Assembly (NCBI GenBank): GCA_026214975.1
Contig: CM047806.1
Coordinates: 102,743,345-102,807,344 of the forward strand
DNA from: Gentiana macrophylla
Taxonomy: Eukaryota > Streptophyta > Magnoliopsida > Gentianales > Gentianaceae
DNA: 64,000 nt
Direction: 5' to 3'
The position numbers and the translations under genes were made by a program. Positions 18,718-30,297 of this stretch are shown here, in pieces; the stretch's first letter is position 1; every line of letters begins with the position of its first letter. The notes beneath the pieces are model-generated. The model did no database searches. It saw only the letters and a program-made list of their open reading frames with translations, and was not told the origin of the DNA.

Positions 18718-21388
18718 ATGGTTAAGGAAGACTCAGAAGAAGTTTCGTTTTATGTTTGTTACCCGGTTGAGGTTGAAAAGAGTGATGATGGTGTTTGGTC
18801 GTGGAAGTACGTAGGATGTGAAATAGACGAAGTGACGACTATTTTAAACCTCCCAAAAAAACATTTCATTTGATGGATTGTATGACGAGGTGAAAGAAGA
18901 GTTGGGAATTGATACAAGGTTGTATGATTTTAGGATGAAAGTTATGGCCCCCATTAGTAAAGCTAAACTGATGCTACTTAATTGTGATAAGCTTGTGAGA
19001 AGGTTCTTGAATGTTTGTGATATAACAAAGATTTTGTTATTAGTTATTTTGAAAGAGAAGGGAAAAGAAAAAGACACTGATATTGAAGTGGAAGTAACAC
19101 ATGTTCAGAATTATATTGAAAGTCAACAATCATGTGATCTCGTAGTTTTATGTGATGGGAACTCAAGAAACAAGTGTTGAAATGGATGTTGATGTTATTG
19201 CGATTAAAGAAAGATTTGTTGAAGAGACATGTTTGAATTCGGCAACTCAAGAACCAAATGTTGATGTTATTGCGATTAAAGAAAGTTGTATTGTAGAGAC
19301 ATCTTTAAAATCGGGAACTCAAGAACCAAGTATCGAAATGGATGTTGGTGAAGTGGCATGTGTTGAAGGAGAGGTTTTTGATAGAAGAAGAGAAAGTGTT
19401 GATAGATTTGAGGAAGATTCTTTATTGATGCATTTGGGTGAAGATGCTTTTTTAGTATCACAGGAAACGTCAAATATGGATACTTTGAATGATGATGGCT
19501 TGAATGGTGGTGATCGGTTGAATGCAATGGAACCCACAAATGTTGATACTTCGAATGGTGGTGATCGCTTGTATGCAACGGAACCCACAAATGTTGATAC
19601 CTCGAATGGCGGAGATCGCTTGAATGCAACGCAACCCACAAATGGTATCCTTGTTCCAAGTAATGTGGGTGTACCTCATGTGAGCATTCATGAAGATGAA
19701 GACATTCATGTGAAGGATTTGTTTAAGAACAAATCGTTGTTGGTATTTAAGGTTGAGATGTTAGCTGTGAAGTATCATTTTGAGTTTAGAACGCAATCTT
19801 CCACCAAAAAGCTATATGTGGTGTTATGTGCAGTAAAAGGATGCAAATGGCGTTTGCGAGCAAGCAAATTTGATGCGTTAAACGCTTTGAAGTTCGAAAG
19901 TATTCAAGTAGGCATACTTGCCCACCTATGGTTCGTCAGAAAGATCACAGACATGCTTCTTACAAGCTAGTTGGCCGATACTTTTTTTCAAAGTTTAAAG
20001 ACGCCAACCTGATTTACTCTCCGAGGATATGATGATTGATTTTATGTCAAAGTTTGGATATGAGATTCGTTATCACAAGGCGTTCAAAGCGAAGCGTTAT
20101 GCGAATTCATTGGTTTGGGATTTCGAAAAAGAGTTTTGAAAAATTACCTAAGTATTTTCATAGGTTGGAGGCTAGAAACCCGGGAGCTGTGACGGAGATT
20201 GAAACTAAAGGAAACGACGAGTTTTTATATTGTTTTATGGCACTTGGTGCAAGTATAGAGGGGTTCAAGTATATGCGGCCAGTCGTTTCTGTGGACGGAA
20301 CACATTTGAAAATGTGTTATAAAGGGGTTCTACTTGTGGCAACGTGTGAAGATGGAAATGGTCAAATATTTCCAATTGCGTGGGCGGTTGTTGATTCTGA
20401 AAACATTCCTTCGTGGACCTGGTTTTTCACAAAGTTAAAACCCATTATAGGGGGCACCAGCGATCTATCAATAATTTCTGATAATGCTGAAAGTATCAAA
20501 ACAACATTCAGTAATGTGTTTGAGAATGCGCACCATGGATTTTGTGTATACCACATCCTAAAGAATTTGAGGAGTCGTTATCCTGGTCGCAATGTGTCGA
20601 CGTTTTTTATGCCAGCTGCAAAGGCCTATACTGTTTCAGAGTTTAAGGTGCATTGGGAAAAATTATCTGCAATATGTGATAAACTTGACGAGTATTTTGA
20701 AGAAGCATCATTTCCTTTCTGGTCTAGATCTCAGTTTAAAGGTTTACGGTACAATATAATGACAACTAACCATGCCGAGTCTTTAAACAGCAAGTTATTG
20801 CGTGCTCGGGAATTTTCAATAGTTGGTTTGCTTGAACGTATCCGGTAGGTTTTACAGAAGTGGTCTGGTGAACGAAGTAAACGTGGTGAGGAATGTGTTT
20901 CTGTGCTCACTCCCAAAGGAGAATAACGAATGACAAAAAGATTCAACGGAGTACGGAAGTTCAAGGTTTATGTAGTTTCTTCCGTTAAGTATGAAGTGTT
21001 TGACAACGATACTATGTTGACTTACATTGTTGACTTGGATGTTTTCAAGTGTACATGCAAGAATTTCGATTTAGATAAGTTTCCATGCTATCATGCTGTT
21101 GCTGTGGCCAAGTACATAGGGAGCCACGGCTACAACTATTGCACTCGGTATTATAGCAGCGAATATTGGAGGAAAGCTTATTCTCAAAGTGTGTTCCCCT
21201 TGATAAATGAAGCAGATTGTGAGTATCCCGCTGATGTGCTTAAGAGGAAGGTGTTGGCACCGACGGTGACAAAGAGACTATCCGGACGTCCATCAAAAAA
21301 GAGAAAGAATTCTACCGGAGACGGGAAAAGGGTTATACACTGTGGTAAGTGCAAGAAAACAGGCCATAATAAAACTAGTTGTTCGTGA
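18718..21388 (+). pseudogene. Mutator-like (MULE) transposase, frameshifted
   Basis: It is a cut-and-paste transposase. The N-terminus starts at ATG 18718 (MVKEDSEEVSFYVCYPVEV), shifts near an A run at 18855, and continues at 18878-19180 (GLYDEVKEELGID). The next frame (19152-19970) has repeats and a MuDR-type DNA-binding domain (FKNKSLLVFKVEMLAVKYHF, then GCKWRLRA). After a shift near 19920, RHASYKLVGRYFFSKF appears in another frame. The catalytic domain (20036-20848) has VVSVDGTHLKMCYKG and ISDNAES with the two Asp, and NHAESLN as the candidate Glu region. The C-terminal frame (20930-21388) has a SWIM finger (FKCTCKN...FPCYHAVAVAKY) and a zinc knuckle (CGKCKKTGHNKTSC). At least four frame breaks make it inactive as read. 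Confidence 0.85.
19506..19646 (+). repeat. In-frame 51-bp repeats in the MULE N-terminal region
   Basis: Two complete and one partial unit encode GGDRLNAMEPTNVDTSN and variants (units at 19506-19556, 19557-19607 and 19608-19646). A second, longer repeat lies upstream, with DVIAIKE occurring twice between about 19190 and 19290. Since the unit is a multiple of three, copy number changes keep the frame. Confidence 0.8.
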
Positions 21389-21439
21389 TTGATTGGTGAA
21401 GATGATGGTGGCAGTGATGTTTCTTTTTAGCGTATCTCA

Positions 21440-21710
21440 AAGTATGTTGTGTTTTAACTGGTCATAAAACAAGTTTAAGTATGTTGTGTTGTAACTGGTC
21501 TTATAACAAGTTGAAGTATGCTGTGTTTTAAGTAGTCTAATAAGTATGTTGTGTTGTAACTTGTTTTATAATAAGTTCAAGTATGTTGTCTTGTACCTGG
21601 TATAATAACAAGTTTAAGTATGTTTTGTTGTAAGTGGTAACAATTTCAAGTATGTTAAGTTATAAATGCTAAAAATTTCAAGTTAATTGTGTTTTAAACT
21701 GGCAAAAATG
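21440..21710 (+). repeat. 37-bp minisatellite downstream of the MULE
   Basis: The unit begins AAGTATGTTGTGTTGTAACT and ends TTATAACAAGTT. Starts are seen at 21440, 21477, 21514 (shortened to 28 bp), 21542, 21579, 21616 and 21648 (about 32 bp each), with a decaying unit at 21680. It lies in the short gap between the MULE stop and the convergent GRF gene. Confidence 0.85.
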
Positions 21711-21827
21711 AAAATATCAATAGTGAAGGAAACCAAGAACTGGTACAACACAATGTTTGTTAATTACCAACATGGAATACAAAATACATAATAATACAAC
21801 CCCTCATAATAGTGAATAATTTCTTTT

Positions 21828-22411
21828 TCATTGAATGTGATTCGTCTTCTGCCTAAGCTTCTCAATTAGTGTCTCAGTACGATCAATCCTGTCTTTGTCC
21901 TTCCTCACCATTTGAGCTGTGATCTCCAAACGTTTCGTTAACTCGGTAACATTGATCTCAACGTGTTCCGTTTTTTCCACGTCCATATCTCGCTTCTTCT
22001 TTAACAATTCAATCTCCTTTTTGATTGACAACTACTTTCCGCACCAAGTTGAAGGAGTTATTGACAGCTTCTTGTGTCCCGGTATATGAAGACCATCATG
22101 CCAAAGGAAAAAATTGCATCTGAGTTCATGCTATTGCAAGATAAGAAATTAAACCAGTGAAAAAAATAAAATATTATTATTGTATCAATGCAGCTGGAAT
22201 TATAAAAAAAAACAATTCGAGTCAAGAGAATTCATACCGGGTATAAATCGCAAGTAAAGAACTTTTCTCATGCAGGTTCTTCTTTGTACGATGTTGTAAG
22301 TTTAGCTGGAATGCCACACTTGCAAAATATATTCCCATGAAATAGCTGAGCTTCTTTTATGTTGGTAGAAGATCCAGAAATCGTTAAACATCCAGCTTCG
22401 TTTTGATTCAT
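21828..22411 (-). pseudogene. GRF-type zinc finger with coiled coil, two exons, two in-frame stops
   Basis: Exon 1 (22238-22411) starts MNQNEAGCLTISG and contains FCKCGIPAKLTTSY, then EKFFTC. Exon 2 (21828-22130) continues HELRCNFFLWHDG and ends in a 67-residue charged helix (SIKKEIELLKKKRDM...) likely to form a coiled coil. The pattern CxCG, C, then CNFFLWHD is that of plant GRF zinc fingers. The 107-bp intron (22131-22237) has GT/AG ends and joins the exons in frame. A TGA (22268-22270) sits where many members have Trp before the FF-x-C motif, and a TAG (22032-22034) separates finger from helix. Such genes often lie beside plant transposons; a cargo role here is inference. Confidence 0.75.
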
Positions 22412-22772
22412 ATTCTTAAAGAAAGTGGGGGAATTGCAAACAGTCTATGAAATACAAACACTCAATGAAATACGGTCTCAAATATTTGTCCAAGTTCAGA
22501 TGATAAAGCTCAGATACGTGTCCAAGTTCAAAAGTTCAAAATAATTACAAGCAAATTCAGTTTCAAATGTTTATTTAATAAAAAAAAGATGATCACACGT
22601 ATTCTTTTAAGATAAAAGGAGATAAAATGGCCTATACCATCTGCTCACACATTGTTAACATATGCTCACACATTGTTAACATAGCAGCCCATAAGCTCAT
22701 GGGAAAAAAACACAGGGGATGGATAAAGCAAACTAACTTAAACAAGCCAATCTGAGAACAACCATATCCTCC
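22412..22772. other. Flank left of A2 with a 21-bp tandem duplication
   Basis: No gene is seen. TGCTCACACATTGTTAACAT plus one base occurs twice in tandem (22642-22662 and 22663-22683). This may be the 5' flank of the GRF gene or the end of the MULE; no terminal inverted repeat was found. Confidence 0.5.
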
Positions 22773-24395
22773 TGATAAGAGAATTTTTGCAATCCAGTTA
22801 ATCAAGTAAAAAAACTCGAAACCTCAGCAAAATCTACTTTCTAACCGGCAGTGGACCGGATCGATTGTAGGTAGTGCTTGAGGAGTCCGAGGTTGAACCC
22901 ACAGAGATTGGCTTTGAGTACCACAGCTGACTTAGCACTCAGTTCATGTCAACCAAAAAATATGTCGTTATACTATTGCGTAAAAGAAAGATTATACAAA
23001 TCGGATTTCTTAACGATTAAAAGAGGTACAGCCGAACCACGAACCAGTGGATTACTCTACCCTCAAACAAACTACCCCGGGAGTGTGCTCTACCTTCCTT
23101 GCCTGAACGATAAAAACCCCGTATCGGACATGGACTTAACGACTCGGAGTGTCAATCTAGTACGGTAGTAGGTGTCAAACTACCTTTTAAGACAAAACGT
23201 CTACGGTCCGGAAACCCCGGTTCCCACAATTCGCCGCAACATACATTTATAAGCTAGGTGTGTGTGATGGTGAACTAGGTGATCAAGCTAGCTCAATTAC
23301 GATTAAAACAGGTTTCGTGATATAAATTATCAATTAGAACATTTTATTACGTGCTACACTACCTCCCGGTGCATCTCCTAATTGGCGTTTCATCCGCTTC
23401 ACATAATTCGCCGCACGAAAGATTTAGCTACTCATCATTGGTTTGAAACAATAATTGGTAAAGGAATTCATGATATAAACGATAAGAGAACAAGAGATCA
23501 TACCCACTTTATTGAAAATTGATGAAGTACCAAAGTTGTGCTCACAAAGATCAAATCTTGACAATCAATATGTAACGGATTGATGTTGTAATGTATCTAA
23601 TGTAAAAGAGGATCGAAAAACGAGAACAATGATATATGGTACGTAATTCTACGCTTTCGGACGAAGGAAATCGCCCAAAAGAGGCTAACACTATCTAAAA
23701 TCGTCAAAGTCTGCTGAATAAAACGTTTGAGGTGCCCTTTTATAGCCTAGGGCAAAATTCAGTGTATCCGTACGGATAACAGGCTATCCGTAAGGATAGT
23801 TCTTGATTCTCCATGTTATCCGTACGGCTGGAAATTGATCCGTACGGATAAGTCTCTGATCACACATTCTGTTTTATGCTCCAGGTGTCTGTCCGTACGG
23901 ATGACTTTCTATCCGTACGGATAAGTCCTTGCTGCTTCATTATGTCCGTACGGATAAATGGATATCCGTACGGATAAGTCTCTGTTAACATTTTTGCATC
24001 TATTCGAGAGTTGTCCGTGACGGACGGATGTTTGTCCATGCGGATAGATGCCTTGACTTAAAAAATTCCACTTTTTCATACTTAGCCTTCGTTTCTCGCC
24101 TCGGATACGTCTAAACTCATAGATAATCGCTTTCCGGGTTCCCGACTCACCCAAATCCTGCATAGACATGGAAACAACAAGCAAACGCATAACTCCGCAA
24201 ACTACGGGTGCTCGGGAAACGAGTGTAGAGTGCTGAAAGTAGGCCGAGTTTATGGAAAAACCGACAGTTACTCTCCGTGCAAAGAAAACTTCATTATACC
24301 CATTATAGGGTCTAAACTCACCCGAAACCATGCTAGAAACATGATAACCATGGGTTAAACTGTACAGAAATGTACAGTAAAGTTGGTTCCTATCA
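22773..24395 (-). repeat. 3' LTR of A2
   Basis: It pairs with 35668-37296 over its full length, with scattered substitutions and small indels. The ends, read on the minus strand, are TGATAGGAACC and CTCTTATCA. It contains the TATA box and ATCCGTACGGAT array listed separately. Confidence 0.9.
23738..24046 (-). promoter_or_regulatory. A2 3' LTR promoter: ATCCGTACGGAT array plus TATA box
   Basis: TATAAAA (23738-23744 on the minus strand) is preceded, in minus-strand direction, by seven exact CCGTACGG cores between 23766 and about 23990, mostly extended to ATCCGTACGGAT. Several variant copies also occur (CCGTAAGG, CCATGCGG). The nearest lies about 25 bp from the TATA. The full motif is a perfect 12-base palindrome. 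I see no other role for it than protein binding or a methylation target; the factor is unknown. Confidence 0.75.
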
Positions 24396-24427
24396 CCACC
24401 CCACACTTAGCCTTTACTCGCCCTCGA
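24396..24427 (-). other. Functional polypurine tract of A2 with hairpin
   Basis: On the minus strand CTCGAGGGCGAG is followed by TAAAGGCTAAGTGTGGGGTGG, which abuts the 3' LTR. It is nearly identical to 1669-1701 in A1. Confidence 0.8.
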
Positions 24428-25057
24428 GTAAATTAGGCGATCAAACAATGCCAAGGAATCAACTTTACGGTACATGCATGCATTTCAAAATATCAAAGTA
24501 AAAAGGGCCTTAGACAAGCGAATGTAATACCTTGACTCCACAAAATCACGAAACGGAGTGAGTGTGTGGTGAATGACGACGACTTATACTCAATACGGTT
24601 ACCGGCTTGGTATACCGGACAAACGACTGCACACAATCCTGCCCTTCCTAGAGTCTCCACTAATCGAGGTTCACCAGGGCCAGAGATCCGGTCAGGTAGG
24701 ACTTGAAAGGTTATAACGTTAGGCTCGGACGGGGGTTGTCGAAAGATAATTTGGGACTGGAAAAAGAAGGCACGAGTGAACCTAATCATTGCATGTACTC
24801 CCTCAACTCGAACATAGAAAACCATCAAACTTCTTTCGGATTTCCATTAGAACAACATCCAAACTCAACATCATATTAACTAATACGCATACTCCTTTTT
24901 TCCGGCTTTCTTTGGTTCGACTTTATTCACTTTCTTTTTTTTTTTTTTTTTCAACATTCTTTCTTTCAACTTGAAAGGCCACATATAATATTTTTCGAAC
25001 TCCTCCCCTTCTAGATGTTAGCTCAAAACTCCCTCCTCATATCATTTCACATATTCT

Positions 25058-25088
25058 CTCCCACCCCACACTTGCATTGGCAAGTGTG
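25058..25088 (-). other. Hairpin plus PPT-like tract 2 of A2
   Basis: CACACTTGC (25067-25075) and GCAAGTGTG (25080-25088) are perfect nine-base arms with loop ATTG. Read on the minus strand, the structure continues into GGGGTGGGAG. It matches the A1 structure at 835-866. Confidence 0.6.
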
Positions 25089-25625
25089 TCTAAAGGAAAC
25101 AACTAAGTCCACTCGTAGGGTAGTCAAAAAGGAATGTGACCAAATTATCGGCTCAGGGCTAGGAATTATAAGCTAAGTAACCAAAAACGGCTCAAATTTC
25201 GGACGGTGGTCAGACCGTTCCTATCAAGGCTTAGGAGGGTTTATAGGGATAATGTTGGGATGTTGGCTTTTGGCTCTGGTCGCTTCAAAGAAATGCCTTC
25301 CCCGTCATCCCGAACCTACCCAGGGTGAATCCTTTCTATTTCGCCTCAAAACTAGGGGTACAGGTGTGTAAAGCAATCGTACTAAGTAGAACCGTCGTCA
25401 AACGTGTACTAAAAATGTTCCGTGTCGTGATATAATGGACTCACTGCGAGACATTCACAAGGCTAAAAACCGTTTACTAACTCAACCGTGAAAAACATTC
25501 ATATATCGCGGTGTTAAAACCCTGGAAAAGTTTGAAAATGCCTAGAAATCAACTCGAACACGAGTAAAACTAAGTTCATCACATAACGGCATTGTAAACT
25601 ATGAAAACATGCGAATAAGTTAAGT

Positions 25626-25663
25626 CATCCCACCCTCACTTTAGTGAAACACCGCCCTCGGTG
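25626..25663 (-). other. Hairpin plus PPT-like tract 1 of A2
   Basis: On the minus strand CACCGAGGGCGGTG can form a four-base stem and is followed by TTTCACTAAAGTGAGGGTGG. It is the counterpart of A1 263-304 and lies at the downstream end of the 3' ORF region. Confidence 0.5.
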
Positions 25664-26050
25664 TGTGAACGAAAAGAAAAAGAGACTTAGCTTAGTAGCC
25701 CGGAAAATGGCGTGATCAAGTCCCGTAACGGCCGTGAGGTAAAGCATCCCGAATCCCTACATAAAGAATAACATATCCAAGACATACATGCGGGACATGG
25801 TCCACGTGCCATAGCAAGTAATAAGGGAAAATCCGGGGATAATCAAAATATTCAACCTCGTTACGTCGAAAACTTGAATAATAGTACTATATGGATAACG
25901 CATCAAACATGATATATAACAATCCAAAACCATCATCCATACAAAAAATCCGAGAAAGCAAGTCAAGAAGGCAAAAGTGAGAAGATGGTGCCTTATGACT
26001 TACAAACCAAAAGAGAAAAGTAGCACAACAATGATCACAAAACAAAATTC

Positions 26051-27762
26051 CTAGCCAAAGTGAAATCGAGACACCAACACACTAAAGGAAAACGAGGACC
26101 GACCTAAAGGAACAACATCGACTCTAAACTCCAGTCCGGTCCTCGGGAGGAGGTGGTGTGGTCGTAATCGAGTAGAGCGTGAAGGCGGTAGTCCCTGGTA
26201 TGCTCGGGGTCTCTGTGGTAGGCAAGAGCGATAGTAGTGGTAGATGTACTGAGAGGTACCACCCTCTCCAAGCGCCGCGGTAGCTCTAAAATCGCCTCGG
26301 CCGCATCCTCCTCTATGCATAACTCGATGGCCTCCTCGATGAAAGGCGTGAACCGGTAGGCCTCGTCATCCACCTTAAGCTCGGGCATGTCCGGGATGTA
26401 TCTTCCGATGACACCAAACCCCTCGGTTAAAGTGTTCGATTGGATCCGCCGCCTGCCTAGCATATTCGTGAGCCCATCCATCATCAAATACCGGGTGCGT
26501 GTCGGCAAGCAGGGAACTGTGCATATAAAATCATATGAGTGCTCAGAATCGCTCTTTCTCGGGACCCTGTTCACCTTGCTCTTGATCACCTCACCTCGTG
26601 CTCAACATCCCCTCGATGATGGTCCACCCGGACCCGTCTCGGATTGCGGACTCAACAAAATCGGCTTTTCGTATGCCGCTCATCCAAATCATACTCTTTC
26701 ACACCCGCTTCAAACATAAACCATTTAGTAGATGGATACAAACAAGTTTGGCTCTCGATATTTCCGGTTCCTTGTAATCTCGTTATACAACACCCTCCCC
26801 ACATCTATCGGAATGTCAAAATGAAGAGCGTGAAAGCATAGCCAAATCAAGCATGATGAACTTGTGGAAATTGTCCTTTGGTAGAAGGCGGTTACGAACA
26901 AAACGGGCTTTTACCTTCCAATCCCGGGAGAACCGAGTGGTCTTGAGCATGTCTCTCACACTAGCCACCCGGTTTTTTCATCGCCCAAGGGATGTCGGGA
27001 TCGATGGCTAAACGCAACTCCTCAAAAGGGTCCTTCCCATTATCCCGCTTCTCCTTGATCACATCCAAATAATCCGACGAGACGGCCGGTAGCTTGTAGT
27101 AGAATCCGTAATGGCCTCTGGTGTAAAAGGTACATCAACTCCCGGACATTCACCACACCCGATAACCGATCCGCCTCGCTCAAATTGGCCAAAAATTCCG
27201 TGCCAAAGTCAAATTTGGCTTCTTGCATTGAAATCCGGCACCTTAACGAACTCACCCCACTTTCTCTTCTTCGATTATCTAAGAAACTTTTCTCAATCTT
27301 TTCCATATCAACGGCCCTTTCTAAAATTTCCCGACCTTTGAATCTCGATTAAAATGCTTTCTCGGCATTCTCATTGATAAACCTATCCTTGAAAGGCAAA
27401 ACACCTCGGTGCCCTCGAGCTTGTGTTCTCACCTCTCGAAATTCCAACCCTCTCGAGTCCCCGCTGCCCCCCGGGTCGCCTCGATTCTCGCTTTCTTAGC
27501 CTTCCGAGGGTCGACTAACGGTTCCTCATCCTCATCCGTATCTGTCCCGATTCATCCGCAAGTTGACCATAAACCGGCTTTTTCCTAACTTCCATCACCG
27601 GTCTATCGGTCCTATCGCCCCGATGATCAACGGTTTGTTCAAAGTATCCAACGGAATCTCCTCAACCCTACGTTTTTTTTTTACTCAAGTGGCAATGGCC
27701 TTGCCCTTTCCTTTCCCTTTTACGGACTTAGAACCCCTCTCGAGGCTCTTCTTAGGACTCAT
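26051..27762 (-). pseudogene. A2 3' ORF, Athila-type 'putative plant transposon protein', broken
   Basis: The start is at 27762, reading MSPKKSLERGSKSVKGKGKG, a Ser/Lys-rich start usual for this ORF. After shifts, recognisable frames are 27306-27040 (FGTEFLANLSEADRLSGVVN; VRELMYLL) and 26589-26104 (SEHSYDFICTVPCLPTRTRY, then EEAIELCIEEDAAEAILELP). The ORF lies after integrase and is sometimes called env-like, but no signal peptide or clear membrane segment survives. A3 carries a related ORF at 51430-52442. Function unknown. Confidence 0.65.
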
Positions 27763-28333
27763 TACGATCACATCGATGACAACACACCCCAAAAACCAAG
27801 ACAAAATCAATCACCCGTCAATCCACCGTAACACCGATAATCCCACCGTAAATCATCACACAATAATCAAAACGGCCATGCAGACGTCCCCAAACCATCA
27901 CACCCCATCACAAGCAACAACAAAGCAAGAAAAACCAGAAAAGATAACCTAATCAGTTAAAGGTTCGTTTGGGGTTCGATTCGAAAACCGACCCCGAGAA
28001 AAAGTGAAATTAAACTGGAAAAGATCGACTATACTTACCAATCTGGACGATAGGAATGCAACGGAGTTGACGGAATCCCGGACGATCAACAAAGAAGCCC
28101 AAGATCGATTTTTCTCCTACAAAAATCGGCCAAAAAAATGCTTGATTCTCCTTGCTCGTTGTTTGTTGTTGGATTTTGTTTGAGGAATGGAAGAGAAGAG
28201 ATGGATAGTGTTTATAGCACCCGTATATTTTTGAAAACGGTGAAGGAATGAAGATTTTGTGTGTTTGAGGCGAAAAAAAACGGGGTGGTTATTTGGAGAA
28301 GAAGAGTGTGAATGGAGGAGGTTTGGGGGAGGG

Positions 28334-28590
28334 ATATATATAGAGAAAAGCCTATCCGGACGGATACTAACATGTCCGTCACGGATAATCTGAGGGGATG
28401 AACCGTCGGACGGATGAATTTCGTCCGCACGGATGATATTATGAAACAAACCAACTCTTTGGAATCGAGATATATCCGGACGAATGAAGTTATATCCGCA
28501 CTGGTTGAAAGAATGAAATCGTGAAATTTTGATATCTGTGATTTATCCGTCCGGATGAGCAGTTATCCGCACGGATATAAGCAGCAGAAA
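28334..28590 (-). promoter_or_regulatory. Internal promoter-like module of A2 upstream of the 3' ORF
   Basis: On the minus strand a TATA box (CTATATATAT, 28334-28343) is preceded by about eight ATCCG...CGGAT motif variants between 28353 and 28585: CCGGACGG, CCGTCACGG, CCGCACGG and CCGTCCGG. It repeats the motif-then-TATA layout of the LTR. The 3' ORF start lies about 570 bp downstream. The centres differ from the LTR version while the ATCCG and CGGAT arms are kept. Use as a promoter is inferred. Confidence 0.55.
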
Positions 28591-28790
28591 GTGAAATCAA
28601 GTTTTGATAGAAAAAACCCCTCTTGACCAACCGAACACAAGCCAAAACACCAAAACACATCACTTGGTACTCGAGGAAAACACAAAACACGAGAAGGTGG
28701 TGGGTTGCCTCCCACCGAGCGCCTTTGTTTAATGTCGTTGGCTCGACGGAATGACTTGAATCGTGCCGTTATTTTTATTTTTATTTTATT

Positions 28791-30297
28791 TTATATTATA
28801 CTACCGGCACGGGCGAGGGAAAGCGAGGATTGTAGAGATGACGGATGGTGAATTAAAGAAAGGGACGTCATGCATTGGAGTCCATGACGGACTAAACAAC
28901 TTACTTCCTCCAACTTCGGGTCTTCCAAAATCACGACCTCAAGAGCCTCATCAAACGGCAACTTCTCATATCTCTTCAGACGAAGACCATTGGTAACTGA
29001 GGTCCCGTACTTTGGATGGTTTATCTCTACCGCTCCCGAGTCGAACATCTTCACAACGGTGTAAGGCCCCGACCATCGGGACTTCAGTTTCCCCGGGAAG
29101 AGATGTAATCGCGTATCATACAGTAGAACCTCATCTCCCACCTTAAACAACTTCGGTTTGATCAGTTGATCATGGAGGAGCTTAGTTTTCTCCTTATATC
29201 TAGCCGAGCAATCATAAGCTTGCAGGCGAAACTCCTCCAACTCAACTAGCTGAGCCATCCTCCTTTCTCCAGTAAGAGTCTCGTCCATATTTAGCTCCTT
29301 AATGGACCAATGCGCTCTATGCTCAACCTCCACTGGTAAATGACAAGTTTTCCCAAACACGATCATGTATGGCGATATACCAATCGGAGTCTTAAACGCT
29401 GTTCTGTGAGCCCACAGCGCATCATCTAATTTCGTGGACCAACTCTTACTATTCTTATCGCAGCTTCTTTCTAGAATTCTCTTAATACCACGATTAGAAA
29501 CCTCCACCTGGCCACTGTCTCGAGGATGGTAAGCCGTCCCTAACTTGTGAGTTACCCCATACTTTTAAGCAACTCATCCAAATCTCTATTGGCAAAATGA
29601 GTGCCATTATCGGAAATTATCACCCTTGGTACACCAAATCGTGTCGAATGAACTTTTTCAAAAACTTGATGACTACATGTCTGTCATTAGTGGGGGAGGC
29701 GATCGCCTCCACCCACTTTGAAACATAATCACAAGCTACTAGAATGAACTTGTTCCCAAAAGAAGGAGGATACGGTCCCATGAAATCGATGCCCCAAACA
29801 TCGAAAACTTCACACACAATAATAGGCTGTTGAGGCATTTCGTTCCTTCTTGAGATTCGGCCCGAACGTTGACACGCGTCACAAGTTTTTACATAAGCAT
29901 AAGCATCCTTAAAGATCGTGGGCCAATACAACCCGCTTTGTAAAACTTTCAATGCGGTTCTCTGCCCCGAGAAATGGCCCCCGGCCTCTTTATCATGGCA
30001 AAAGGATAACACGCTCAGCCGCTCACCCTCGGTTATACACCTCATCAGAATACCGTTGGCACACAACCGGAACAAATAAGGGTCCTCCCAGACAAAGTAC
30101 TTAGCCTCACTCATGAGCTTCTTCTTCTGATTTTCATCCAACTCTGGATCTATAAACCCACTCTCAAGGTAGTTCACAATCGGGGCAAACCACGGTGCGC
30201 CCTCTTTTCCTCTACGCAGAAAATTCCCTTGCTTTTCCGGTAACATAGTGTCCACCACGAACATTTGCTCATCCGGAAACGAGTCATTTATCTCCAC
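28791..30297 (-). pseudogene. A2 integrase
   Basis: Frame 30297-29620 holds the HHCC zinc-binding part ([12 protein letters not shown], then [10 protein letters not shown]) and the first catalytic Asp in [12 protein letters not shown]. The second Asp (ISDNGTHF) is just past 29620 in a shifted frame. The Glu is in [13 protein letters not shown] at the start of frame 29507-28791. That frame continues with the C-terminal domain ([24 protein letters not shown]). Two breaks near 29600-29510 split the core, so it is inactive unless corrected. Confidence 0.85.

Larger units (their letters stand above)
24428..26050 (-). other. A2 3' noncoding region
   Basis: No intact frame is present. It aligns with A1 1-1690 in patches, best at 25060-25350. 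A T run at about 24935-24950 mirrors the A run of A1 at 978-995. Two further hairpin-purine modules lie at 25058-25088 and 25626-25663. Confidence 0.65.

Noticed and set aside
19276..19709. Three minus-strand frames with His/Ser-rich repeats
   Set aside because: Antisense of the in-frame repeats in the MULE transposase.
26051..27762. A2 3' ORF as a viral-type envelope gene
   Set aside because: No signal peptide, transmembrane segment or glycosylation-rich ectodomain can be seen; it fits the plant transposon protein family better.
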